Assembly (NCBI GenBank): GCA_032622095.1
Contig: CP136065.1
Location: forward strand, 23,693,141 to 23,757,140
Source: Siphonodentalium dalli
Taxonomy: Eukaryota > Mollusca > Scaphopoda > Gadilida > Siphonodentaliidae
DNA length: 64,000 nt
Direction of reading: 5' to 3'
Below, piece after piece: positions 46,722 to 58,234 of this stretch. Below the pieces are notes generated by a model. It saw only the letters and a program-made list of their open reading frames with translations. It was not told the DNA's origin and searched no databases. How positions within the stretch are numbered: the first letter of the stretch is position 1; each line of letters begins with the position of its first letter. The position numbers and the translations under genes were made by a program.

Positions 46722-47695
46722 GACATATCTCACAGATCACTTCAGGTGACGCGGCTAGATTCCATTTGCATGAACCGCTTTTTCTCCTCCGTGGTCGTGA
46801 CACATTCGTGCAAGTGAATTCCCCACTGAACGGATGTTGTTGTGTTATTTTGTATCGAATGTATGTTGTGTCAAACCTCTCGCCCTCTCTCTCTCTCTCT
46901 CTCTCGTTCATTCTCTCTCTCACCCTCACCCTTAAAGACACGGTTGGCCTTGGCGGTGGGTATCCTGTGAAAATACCTCCACCCGTCAAAAACCGCCACA
47001 AACAGAAAGAACATCAAAATGTAGATAGACTTTATCCGTATACAAATAAGAAATATCGCATAAACGGTATGTTATGGTCATATTTTTGACCATTGTTATG
47101 TAAAGTAAAAGCGTAAAAAGTTAGTTTTCTGGTGTTTGTTTATATTATGATGGTAAGCATAAAGAGCGTTCTTTGTTGGTGAATACCTGATATGGAACTA
47201 ATAAAGAGCGTTTATGCCATTTGTATGTGATTAGCCAGTAGCATTGTGCTATCTTCTGTAACACAATCAGGCTCTTGCTTAGGTAAAATATAGTAGGTCT
47301 TTATGATAACATGCTGTTTACGCGATGGTCATGGTATATATGAACGGAACTGTATGCGTTTTACTGTTTTTATGTTTACGGTGTTTGGAACAAATATGAA
47401 TATTTTCGACAATTAAGGCCGCACGTGCCTTTAACTTCCGTATATATTACAATGTTATACCCGTATCTCAATCCTAAACATGTAATAACATTCCAGTCAA
47501 ACAAAACTATATATCCCGTCTGCTTTACCTCAAGTGATATTTCTGTCACTTGAGGTAACATTTATTACACGAGAGAGGACTTTAAAAAAGCATTTTGCTT
47601 GTTGTCCAATCCTCTTCATAAATCTCTATGTGTCTACATGTATATTGTGTCTGTGTTATATGTTTGATTTAAAAAAAATAAATATTGTTTACACC
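46722..47695 (+). mobile_element. LINE-A 3' insertion with 12-bp target-site duplication, carrying a MITE
   Basis: AACACAAATGCA at 46710-46721 is repeated at 47696-47707, right after the canonical LINE end AAATATTGTTTACACC. Hairpin AAGCA-TTT-TGCTT is at 47588-47600. The 974-bp insert holds a (CT)n run (46886-46920), the complete MITE C, and a 13-bp stem TTACCTCAAGTGA with its inverse at 47526-47558. No RT coding is visible. Confidence 0.75.
46932..47434 (+). mobile_element. TTAA-ended ~500-bp MITE, copy C (complete)
   Basis: TTAAAGACACGGTTGGCCTT at the left and the inverse AAGGCCGCACGTGCCTTTAA at the right. 503 bp. Contains the paired AAAGAGCGTT motifs. Nested in a LINE insertion, so it is younger than that insertion. 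Confidence 0.9.
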
Positions 47696-47707
47696 AACAC
47701 AAATGCA

Positions 47708-48839
47708 TTAGATACTTTTAATTTACACAAAATGGCTCTTTATTTTACCATATCTGGTAAAAACCACGAACGCTTTTTCTGTCACACATTGTAGACAGGG
47801 GGATCCATCGTTGCTGTCTCTGAGACGATAATTTCCTTCAATTTTTGAGACATAAGTCGGCCGAAAATAAATATAACATGTATTTATCTGCATAGTTTGA
47901 TTGGTGGAACGCGATAATCAGACGACGCTGGTTGGATTCCCATGGACAGCGTGGCTTCTACAGTAGCACAATATCCTAGTAAGACTAGAAATGGCAAGAA
48001 ATATCGTCAAATAAATTAGGGAATGCATTTTTGTTGCCAGAATCATGATACAAACAATTATCAGAAAAGACAAGACATGCACCTCTATAGAACTGTGTTT
48101 TGTATTGTATGGCAACGAAGGAGACGCTTTATTTTGTTCAAGGCATGTATTCAATGATACATTCTACAAAGCTGTATGGAATTTAAAGATGCAAAACCAG
48201 TTTACGCCCCTCCAAAATTACTATTTAGGCGGCTTCTGTGGTAAAACTATTCGATTCGAGTCGAGGAATCCACACATCAAAGCTTAAAGTAATCAGATTT
48301 CGATCTTTAAAATCTGTTATTTTTCACCGCATCGACTATTTGGCGGCCTGGCAGATATTCGAATGACCTTCTTCAAGAAATGCGCAGACGCCGCCGCGAG
48401 AGTTCGGCAGATCATTTCAATTCTTTAATCTCGATAAACCAATATACATGGCATTTGGGATACATAAATATAAATACAAATAAATGACAAAAGCATGCAA
48501 TGTCATGGCGATCAATGCTATCGCAAATTAACTTCGAAATATAACACGATGATAAGTAACGTCAGCAACAATAAATAAGTTAACTTGTGATAGTTGACGT
48601 GCGGATACATAATATATCCTTATTAACGAATCGGTAAGCATATGTTTAGTCATGCAAATAGACATGTCATATAACAGCATGCCGGTTACTGGATGTGTTT
48701 GTTTACATTTGTGACGGCATATGTGGGCAATCCACTAAAATGGGCATCACCATATATACACATGTAGTTGCAAAGCACACTCGCTCGTCGTACAAACCGT
48801 CAAGAACAAAACGTTACTGTAGGACTTTTTCGGCAAATA
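47708..48839. other. No gene supported
   Basis: Begins with a decayed AACGCTCTTTAT module (GGCTCTTTATTTTACCATAT at ~47733). Frames at 47918-48154 and 48045-48287 oppose each other and lack motifs. Confidence 0.35.
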
Positions 48840-49500
48840 TGATAGATAGATAGATAGATATTTATTGCGCGACCACAAACAAATACATTTGGGTATGGCA
48901 ATATACATGTACATGTACACATACAGAGAATAAAGAAAACAAACATATAACATGGTATGGTAATCAATGGGTAATATACAAGCATAAATTCTGAAATATA
49001 AAGTTCTTGTCTAGCATTGGCCCGTTATTGTCACATTATTCGCGTCTTAAATAAGAAGCTGTCTGAATATAATTACTGAGGGCCCTATTACAAAGTCTAT
49101 CATCAACTGCAAAAATTATACGTAGTTTGGCGCTAGCGTCAAGTTCCATGAAATTTGTTGTAATTTGTTCCATTGTTTCATATAGCAATATCCGTTGGAT
49201 ATTATATCGAGGACAGTGTAATATAAAATGTTCCTCGTCCTCAACGACGCCTGTATGACACTGTTTACATACACAGTCCGGTATGAGGGTAATAGGCTTA
49301 GTGTACCGGCCGCGTTCAATTTCTAGATTATGACAGCTGGTCACTAATTTAGAAATCACTTTACGGCCACCTCGCGGTAAATTTCTGAGGTAATTTGATA
49401 GCTCGTATGTGTCAGCCGGTTTTAATTTGGATATGAATTTTACCTTACTATTCTCAGTGGGTTTTCCAAAAATATCACTGATATCGTGTTATCGTTGTGA
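48840..49500 (-). mobile_element. LINE 3' fragment with (TATC)n tail
   Basis: Minus strand: a frame across 49036-49359 and upstream reads SNYLRNLPRGGRKVISKLV, then NLEIERGRYTKPITLIPDCV and CKQCHTGVVEDEEHFILHC (C-x2-C-x9-H-x4-C). This is the C terminus of a CR1/Jockey-like ORF2. The 3' UTR ends in GCAATAAATATC followed by the (TATC)n run at 48842-48862, the same design as 4972-5399. Confidence 0.8.
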
Positions 49501-50097
49501 GTATTTATTGGTAATACACTCGAACGGGCGAACGAATTGCCGGAGCTCTTTACTATGCGCCGTGAACATACGACGGTGTAGGGTGCATACAAACATCCGA
49601 AACGCTGAACATGTTTGTATCTCAGAAGAGTCATGTTATATGAATAGTTCCTGAATAAGCGAATTGTTCATAAGAAATCTATTAAAATACAAAGAAACAG
49701 AAGGATATAGCCGTGAAAACGGTAACACTCATCAATGTAAATTAAATAAGAAATTGAATTGGTATGAACCTATAATTTATCTCGACATGCGTGACTCCAA
49801 TCATTCATCAGCATACGTCAAGAAGCCCCACATTGTAGGTAGAATTAGAGTCATTAGAGTCCACCGGGCGATGATTGATAGTTATATCGAACGCACCCAA
49901 ATAATAGACCAAATTGGGCGACTCCAGGCGCGGGCGAAGCTGATCTCCCGCTCCTTAAAGTGTATGTAGAATGATACATGGTTCCATGGGTCTGGTGAAT
50001 AAATTGCATTAGTGATTGTTCGCTCCGTCAGTTTGGCTATCGACCTTATTTGATCTCCAAGAAACCAGACTTCCGAGCAATTAGGCAGTTCTTCTCC
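49501..50097 (+). other. Unrecognised open frames
   Basis: Frame 49664-49969 (101 codons) contains YEPIIYLDMRDSNHSSAY and a basic, Arg/Ile-rich end. No family recognised and no second copy seen. Possibly a relic. Confidence 0.25.
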
Positions 50098-50641
50098 TGT
50101 GTATTACAATTACGACTTTTGGGTCTGTACAACTCTATTAGCACTAATTCAGCACGACATATTCTTCATGGACTGATCGTGATAATCGATTTCAGAAAAC
50201 ATTCTTCCCCTTCCCGAACTTGAATTGTTGAAATTAACGTTTCTAAAGCCGTGACATTTATATCTCGGTCCAACGCCCATAACAATCTTAAGCCGTGACA
50301 TTTATATATCGGTCCAACGTCCATAACAATATATTAATCTTAATTTAACGACAGCATCGTGGGCATAGGGCCAACGTAACAATGTAACGAACATATATGG
50401 TTTAAAGTCACACATACGGTTTGTATAGACCCCCACCCAAAAAATAAGTACAATTTGGAGATACGACTTTAACACCAAGGCTGCGTTGAGCTAACATACC
50501 AGTAATCAAAATAGCAAGCTTAATAATAAGATGTACTTGTTATATAATACAAACATCTCTCTATCTCTCTCTCCCTCTCTCTCCATATCTCACTATCTCC
50601 CTATCTCTCTGTCTCCCTACCTATCTCCCTCTCCCTCTCTA

Positions 50642-50677
<36 letters not shown>

Positions 50678-50965
50678 CTCTCCCCTCTCTCGCTTTATTT
50701 GGGTGAGCGCAAGCCACTCAGGTAAATTGCCTGTAAAATGGCAGCAGACAACTCGGTATTGCTCGTTAGTATTGCATGTGGTTATTCCAGGAAACGTATG
50801 AAAATTCAATTTGAGTATGATGTGAATAACTGACAAGATTATTGACTTCCATGGTGGACTGGAAGCTAACTGTTACAATTACGAATTTTGGGCTTAGACA
50901 ACTCTATTAGCACTAATTCAGTATGACGTATTCTTCACGGACTGATGGCGATAATCGTTGTTGCG
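50098..50965. repeat. ~100-bp direct repeat pair, 43-bp tandem pair and (CT)n run
   Basis: CAACTCTATTAGCACTAATT and GGACTGAT..CGATAATCG occur at about 50098-50200 and again at 50871-50965. AAGCCGTGACATTTATAT with GGTCCAACG is duplicated at 50247-50332. CT-rich simple sequence fills 50563-50690. Confidence 0.7.
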
Positions 50966-51718
50966 TTAAATTGTTGCAGTTAACGTTATGAATTCCGCGG
51001 AAATTTATATATCGACCAAAAGATGCACAGGACAACACACCACCTCAAATTAAATGAGTAAAAATAGGGACCACTCTTTCTTTCATACACACTATCAAAA
51101 TATCTCTCCCTCTCTCTTCCTCTCACTCCCCCTCTCTCTCTGTACCATCCTGCATAGCATATTACTCATGAATATATTCCCCTTTCCTTATTCATTCCTA
51201 TATCCTTCTGCCTCCATACTTAACATATAGTATTATATACTTGCATGCATAATTATTACGTGCGCTCCGCGTGTATACTAATGTATAGATTCTTGTTTCG
51301 CCTGGGCGCATGGGTGTTTTATTTATAGAATGGGAATTTTTGGGAGGATTAAAAGTCGAACTGCGACCGGAGGCCGAGTCCGGTAAAAGGTGTAGTTGGG
51401 AATTTCAATTTCGTTTATTGTCGTTAATTTAAGATAATTTGTAAGTCTTGTATTTCAACTTTTATAGACATTTTTCGTTCTGCAGCCCATTGGGGGTTGT
51501 GGTCGGAGACGGCCGAGTCGGCCGCCGGTTCGTTAATTAGGTGCTGGTTGCTATTGTTATTTTAACGGAATTCTGAGTTGGTATTTTCGCAAAACCAATA
51601 TATGTTATATTTTATAATTACAATCATGGGTATATAATATATGATCTTGAGCACGTTACCATTTCTGACATTGGTTTTCTTGTATACAATATATACACAA
51701 TTATTTCATAAACCTTTA

Positions 51719-52559
51719 TTATTTCCCGAACACGTCCAATGCTGGGCCCTGTACTATAGATTTCCAATAGCCGTGTTTGAACACGTGGACAACGTTCATC
51801 GGCAATTTCCTAGTCTTGTAAAGCGAGACTTGTGTTCTATAGTACTCGAGCAATTGTATTCTTGTAAATTCCTTGCATTGTATGTTGGAATTTAACAATA
51901 GGCGATTACCCTTTTTCACACCATACATCGTTGTGAACTGACTTATATAATATTCTCGGAGAGCCATTCTGTAACTGGGATTCATTTCAGCAGCAAGCTG
52001 CTCGGTTTTTGGGGTGAATGGTGTGTTCCAATGCTGCATCTTTTTGTTATTCTATAGTACTCGAATTGTCTATCTTGGGGAAAAACAAGAACTCGCTTGA
52101 CGGGCTGATAAATTACCAACTTAGGGAGTTCCATAGTACAGAAATAACACAGTCTCGGGTAGAACACGGTGTTAAAATTACAAGTATACGAGGCTGAATT
52201 AGTGGTTGTCACCGCAATGAAACTCGTGCGAATGTCGATATGTCGGATTATCGCTTGGTGTATTGCGCACTCATGCATTAACCCTTTGTCGTCGTGCGAA
52301 GTTTCACGGGGTCAGTAGAATCGATGTCATATTGGGATGATGGGTTCAAATTACGCATGGGCTTATATAGATATACTTTGAGACGGGGTTCATAAACAAA
52401 GACAAATTGGCTTTGATAAATAAGGGTTTCCACATAAATTATGTTGTGACAGGGCCGATTCTCACCAAAATACTCAACAATTGGGAATTTCAGCAGGGAC
52501 GTGTCGATGGGTGTTGGCGCATCACAATAATCTTCGTCCCAAAGTTCGTGATGATTGAA
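51719..52559 (-). pseudogene. Decayed coding region of unknown family
   Basis: Minus strand: a 93-codon stop-free stretch (52559 to the stop at 52278) reads WDEDYCDAPTPIDTSLLKFP, then FVFVYEPRLKVYLYKPMRNL. Next, in shifted frames, FYPRLCYFCTMELPKLVIYQ, VLVFPQDRQFEYYR, WNTPFTPKTEQLAAEMNPSY, LLEYYRTQVSLYKTRK and VVHVFKHGYWKSIVQ. Some segments look like internal repeats (TLIYQ...LYKP, TVFYP...IYQP). The natural residue mix suggests a real former gene broken by frameshifts. I do not recognise the family. Confidence 0.4.
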
Positions 52560-53534
52560 TTATGGAGTTAAATGGCAATTAGTTGAGAAGTTTCGATCGG
52601 TTGGAGTTGTTGGGTTGGAGATTTCTAACAGTTGGAAATCTTGAGTAACCATTGCAGACTTTCAACCGAATGGGGTGCAAATATAGTTTTCCGGACTCGG
52701 AAATAATATCTGGTTCAGGGATGGAGGTGCACTCGGGCAGCAGAGACGCTATACGTGAATGTTACCTCGATGCCATGGTAGAAAATGGCACTGAATTTGA
52801 TAATTAAGACTGGAGAATAGATTGTAATCATTACAATGGCTAAATTTTCCAGCTAATATAACTGCAAATTATACTTTATACCACCAGTATGATGTTTTCC
52901 TACATTCAGTGTAATTTTGGTTGTTAAATCTAAGTTTCTCCTTAAACAAAAAGTTACACCGACCCTTTGCAAAATATACTTGAAATATATATTTGCAACC
53001 TTTTAACTTGGAAATATTTTTTATCAAATCTGTTATCTCCGACAATTCAGTTTGTTTTCAATTACATTCTACATCTACCATATAATCACCATGTGTAGGT
53101 TTTTTTCCCTGTCGGTGGGGTTTATGAAAAGCTGTATATATAGTCTTCTATGATGTAGATCAAGAAAACATCTACCTCTTATAAAGAGCGTTTTCACTTA
53201 TGATCTTTTGTACTCGTGTTCAGCGTAAAATGATGTAAGCATTTGTGTAGTAGCTATAACAGAGGCGGGGCAAGCTGACCGCCATAGGACATGTGGGTTC
53301 ATATATGAATAGTTGGGTGGGGTGTCACATTATACGTACATTGAATTCCCTATATTCCGCTCTAATACGCAATCAATGTGGGATAAAACATAGATGTACC
53401 TTTATCCATCAACTAAACACTCGCCAACTGACTCAAATATATATAGGCATTACTATATCCCATTTATGTATAATATTATAGTAAGTTCCCTTTACCCATT
53501 AACAAGCGTTCGCCTCCACGCGCAGCAAACGGAG

Positions 53535-53692
53535 ATCCATAGTACTGGATTGTGTCTGTTCTTGTAAATGACGGGGAATCGCACACACTTGTAAATTACC
53601 GTATCCATAGTATTCGACACGTTGTCCACGTGTTCAAACACGGCTATTGGAAATCTATAGTACAGGCCCCTGGCGTAACTACATAACTGAAT
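53535..53692 (+). pseudogene. Inverted partial copy of the unknown coding region
   Basis: Plus strand: an open frame to a stop at ~53690 reads YWIVSVLVNDGESHTLVNYR, then VVHVFKHGYWKSIVQAPGVT. The segment VVHVFKHGYWKSIVQ and ~57 bp of DNA match 51741-51797 on the opposite strand. Confidence 0.5.
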
Positions 53693-53717
53693 GCTTAACT
53701 CAATAATGAATTAATCA

Positions 53718-54430
53718 CAATCATCATCACCATAACCGTCATCATTGATAGATGATGATGATGATCATCATCATCTTCATCATCATCAACACCATAACCG
53801 TCATCATTGATATGATGATGATGATGATCATCATCATCATCATCATCATCATCATAACCGTCATCATTGATATGATGATGATGATGATCGTCATCATCAG
53901 CATCATCATCATCTTCGTCGTCATCGTCACCAGCATCATCATCATCATCATCATCATCAACACCATAACCGTAATCATTGATATGATGATGATGATCATC
54001 ATCATCATCATCATCATCTTCGTCGTCGTCATCAGCATCATCATCATCATCGTCATCTTCGTCGTCGTCATCATCATCATCATCATCATCACCATCAGCA
54101 ATCATCATCCTCACCGCCACCAATGGTATCATCAGCACCGTCGTCATCATCTTCATCGTCATCATCATCTTCGTTGTCGTCATCATCACCATCACTGCAA
54201 TCACCATCAGCAACCATCCTCACCACCACCATTGGTATCATCATCAGCATCGTCCATTAGCCATCTTCATTATCGACATCCGTCATCATCATCATTATCA
54301 CCACCGTAGTCATCGTCGTCATCATCATCATCACCGCGATGATGCAATCATCATAATAATCGATATACTCGCCACCATGATCATTATCGTCTTCATTTTC
54401 ATCATCATCATCGTCGTCGTTATTATTATC
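53718..54430. repeat. (ATC)n compound microsatellite, ~700 bp
   Basis: ATC/GAT trinucleotides with phrases such as ACCATAACCGTCATCATTGA repeated about every 60-90 bp and ATGATGATG switching to CATCATCAT, giving local inverted symmetry. Long Asp, His, Met or Ile runs in all frames are artefacts of the repeat. Confidence 0.97.
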
Positions 54431-54633
54431 ACCATCACAGTCGTTACGTGTGGATATCTTTCAGTCCTACTACTGCACCTTTATATGACATAATGATTGA
54501 TAATCTGCATAACTGCACTCAGTGCCGTTGAATGACGCTAAATGAAGAGCGGTGTCTTTATTTTGTCTTAACTTTTACATTTATCAGACAACGAGGCATT
54601 TAGATATCATAATTTAAATATATTTTACTATCT

Positions 54634-55160
54634 TTAAAGATACGGGCGGCGTTGGTGGTGGGTATGTTGTTAAAATAGTCACATTCGTCAAAAACCGCCA
54701 TAAACAGAATAATAGTAAAATATAGACATACCTTGTTCTTATACCAATCAGAAATATGGCATAAACAGTATGTTATTGTCAAATGTTTTTTCTTTGTTAT
54801 GTAAACAAAAGCAAAAAACGTTACATAACCTGGCTTTTGTTTAGATCCGGATATGGTAAACATAAAGAGCGTTATTTGTTACTGTTTTCCTGATATGGGA
54901 ATAATAAAGAACGTTTATATCATTTGTGTGTGATTAACCAATAGAATTGCGCTGTGTTATGTAAACAGAAGCAAAACTTCTGTCACACGAGCAGGCTCTT
55001 GTTTACCTACACCATCGTACGTCTTGGCGACAATATACTATTTACGCGCTGATTATGTTTGGCATATGAACAAAACTATATATATTTTAATATACCTTCT
55101 GTTGGTGGCGATTTGAACAAATATGAATATTTCTGCAACGAGCGCCGCCCGTGCCTTTAA
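54634..55160 (+). mobile_element. TTAA-ended ~500-bp MITE, copy D (complete, diverged)
   Basis: TTAAAGATACGGGCGGCG at the left, the inverse CGCCGCCCGTGCCTTTAA at the right. The best terminal repeats of the family, and the version amplified at 3763-3903. Paired AAAGAGCGTT-type motifs present. Confidence 0.9.
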
Positions 55161-56339
55161 CTAACATATATTACGTTTTATATTAAATAAGCTGTATAAC
55201 CTTTTTTCCATGTCATATATATGTGATTGTGTCTAAATTTGCGGGACACTAGACTTCCACTCCATATAATCTATTCTGTGCACATGATTTACTGCACAAT
55301 TTATATAATAATATGGTTATCGGACATTATAACACCATATATGGCACTTATAATATTGTAAAGGCCTGGCCTTTATGACTATATAATTTCTCCAAACCAT
55401 TCATATCATAAAACTATTTGGTATTCTACACCATTCTCAATCTCATCGTATTCAGAAGTTTCACCTTACAAATGTCTCATCACAACATACGTAATAAGTC
55501 ACAAATCACTAGGTCATAACTTACCACAGTCTCTTTAATTATTCACTATATCGTGCTCTTCATATTTGCAAAGTGTCATTTATACTAAAGCGCTAATTAT
55601 GCATCTATTGTTAAATCTTTCATTTCAAAATTTGGCATTTTCGCTTCTTTATGGGCGCAGCCATTTTTGCGTAGTCCTACGCTGGTATAAACATCTTTGC
55701 GTAATCAGCCTAAACTACATATTAACTCAAATAAAAATGTGTCCACCACAATTATGCATAATTATGAATTATTATGTACTTATTTATAAAATATTACAAA
55801 TTTTTCATAAATATCTTGTGTTTAATACGCTAATTATGCGAAAACGTAATTGGCACTATTTCTTCTACCAGATTCTGGTTGCGGAGCTGCTGGCCAATCG
55901 TTGAGGGTTAACGATTAGGCGGCCAATCATTGTGCCAGTTTGCTCCACCACCAAAATATGGTAGAGGATTTAAGAATATATAGATAGGCATCATTGAGAA
56001 CAATATTCTGTCGCTTCATTCAAAATTTGTTGCTGTTCATTCTGCTGCTAGGTATTTGGTAACATGGGTTATATGACTTATTATGTTTTTCAGGCAATTA
56101 TTTCTAAGTTGTTACTAAATGCTATTTAATTACTTAAAGTAATATCTAACTTTTGTAATAAGTAATTTAACTTTTAGTGGTTAAAACAATAGTGTTTCTT
56201 TTACTATTTCCAAATGGCTCTTGATGTTGCTCATTACTAATTTGTTCAATGGCTTAAATTATGAGATGTCTTGGTTGTATTTGTGCAAGTGCTGTAAGTA
56301 GCCATGCACTATTACTGTCATATATGACAGAATCCTTCC
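55161..56339. other. AT-rich stretch, no gene supported
   Basis: The frame 55566-55904 is composed of AT-rich codons and shows no domain. Nothing else seen. Confidence 0.4.
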
Positions 56340-56790
56340 ATGATGGGAATTTTCAGTGAGAGCCTGAAGTGGCATGCTGAATTAAGTGGTATGTGCTCAG
56401 CTGAGTTTGCTCGAAGAAGCCTAGTTAGGACAATGCATGAAGTGGTTAGATCCTCGAAGCTGAGAGCCATTTAATTCAACTATCACTGAAATTTGGCCTG
56501 AAGAGGCAATTAATATTTCTATTATCCCATGGGAAATTAGGCATTGAAGCCATACTAGCCTGAAGAGGCATGTAATAAGTTTAGGTTGTATCTAACTATT
56601 TAGCCACTTGAAATGAGCACTCATCTTTATCTTTGTCATAGCCTGAAGTGGCACATGACTTAGAAATTTATCAACCATAATAAATAAATATTCTTCTAAT
56701 AAATAAAGTAAGTCATTTAAGTTACTTACAGTTAATTGGAGGGCAGAATCCTGAAATAAAACTTACCTTGGCCACTTGGTTTTATTTCAG
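56340..56790. repeat. Dispersed short motif AGCCTGAAGWGGCA and a 12-bp hairpin
   Basis: AGCCTGAAGTGGCA or TGGCCTGAAGAGGCA-like boxes near 56362, 56498, 56550 and 56641. GCC and GGC in each can pair as a tiny hairpin. At 56749-56790 CTGAAATAAAAC pairs with GTTTTATTTCAG. Confidence 0.5.
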
Positions 56791-57175
56791 CCATTGTGTA
56801 TTATTTCATATTCTCACATCAATATATATCATAGTTCCATTCATTGGAAAATGGTAACTCAATCATTGATCAAATTCGTGTCTTATTCACAATCACAAAA
56901 TAGTGATAATATATCAAGCACTTTAAGTGTTCATACATTTCATAGTGCACATCTTAATTCATATTCATCTAGTCTTAGCAAGTAATTGATGCTAAGATGT
57001 TCAGTTCATGGTATTAATAATATTTTTGGACTTAGCCTGTAAATTCTGCTAAGTTATCTTCTCCATATTTAAATGGAGATTTATTCTTATTTCACACAAA
57101 TAGTCTGTGTGAACTTTTGCCTGTGTGGACCGTAGCCTTCGTGGAAGTAGTTATTCATAAGTTTAAATTAGATTG

Positions 57176-57377
57176 GGGCCTGTGTGGGTGTAAATTTTAC
57201 TAAGTCCAATCATGGTGTGATATTTGGTTGTGTCCAAAGGTTACACTTTGATTGACTAATTACTAACAAGTTTATATTATATTGGGACCTGGTGGGGTGT
57301 AATTTTACTAAGTGCAATCATGATGTGATATTTGGTTGTGCCCAACTGTTACACTTTGATTGGCTAAATATTGATAT
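57176..57377 (+). repeat. ~120-bp tandem duplication
   Basis: Two copies of TTGGGRCCTGKKKGGGTGTA, ATTTTACTAAGTSCAATCAT, then GGTTGTG and TTACACTTTGATTG. Followed at 57500-57610 by short AT repeats (ATTTAAAGTAAATAC). Confidence 0.8.
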
Positions 57378-58234
57378 TCACAGACAAACAAAGTGAAAAT
57401 AACTGTGTCTCTGTTATGTGTTGTATATGTACAAATGTTGTGATAATTATTGTCACCAATTACTTCAATCTTCATAGTTTTCTATTGGCAAGTAATAAAT
57501 GCCAATGTTTCAAATACTTTAAATATTCATATATTTAAATAAATTCTCATATTTAAAGTAAATACATTAAATAGTCATATTTAAAGTAAATACTTTAAAT
57601 AGTTAAATTTAAAGTCAATCTTTAATATATGTATCTGACTTAGATCATTTTTCAGTTACCTAATTTCTATTCTTAATAAATATTTCTAAGTCAAACATGT
57701 GAACACCAAAAATAAATCACTTATATAAAATACATATGTATAAATGAACGTTTCATTCAACTTGTACTGAGCCAGTGTCTTCATTTCTCTTACACATAGA
57801 TGTATATATGATATTGGAAAAATAAATTCGTGTTCGTGTATTTCACAACATTTGCAGAGATCATACAAATGTACAAGTCTCAGATACTATACTCAAGCTA
57901 TGGAGCTATCACACTGAATAGAAACTATAGGGTGAACCAAAATTAACTCATAATACGTTGTAAGGTTTGCAATACAAATAATGTGTGTTGCTAACCTACT
58001 CGTCGCCCGTGGATAACTCTGTTCGCGTTTTCTCTCTCACGATAACACCTTGATAAAATGATCGATTTTCAACTCGTATTCTGAGTTATTCGAATTTAAA
58101 ATTTGAACTCGAGTTCAATGCAATAAGTTTTAAAAACTGGAATTCGTCTGCATGCATATACCTTTCTGGTATACACGGGCTACTGTTGTGTTGTTGCTTA
58201 TTGTTCACATCAATCTAATTCAGACTAATTGTTG

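Larger units (their letters stand above)
42395..46722 (+). repeat. nanos-bearing duplicated block, copy 2 (4.3 kb)
   Basis: Collinear with 35486-39613. Carries two extra short LINE tails (42463-42560 and 42780-42847) missing from copy 1, so these came after the duplication. No target-site repeat flanks this block, which fits its being the parental copy. Confidence 0.9.

Noticed and set aside
53695-54309. Poly-Asp, poly-His, poly-Met and poly-Ile frames of 119-185 codons
   Set aside because: All are readings of an (ATC)n microsatellite on both strands.
56769-56830. Minus-strand MAEIKPSGQ followed by GTAAGT, resembling a first exon
   Set aside because: The GTAAGT lies inside a 12-bp hairpin repeat with TTTCAG only 16 bp away; no downstream coding sequence.
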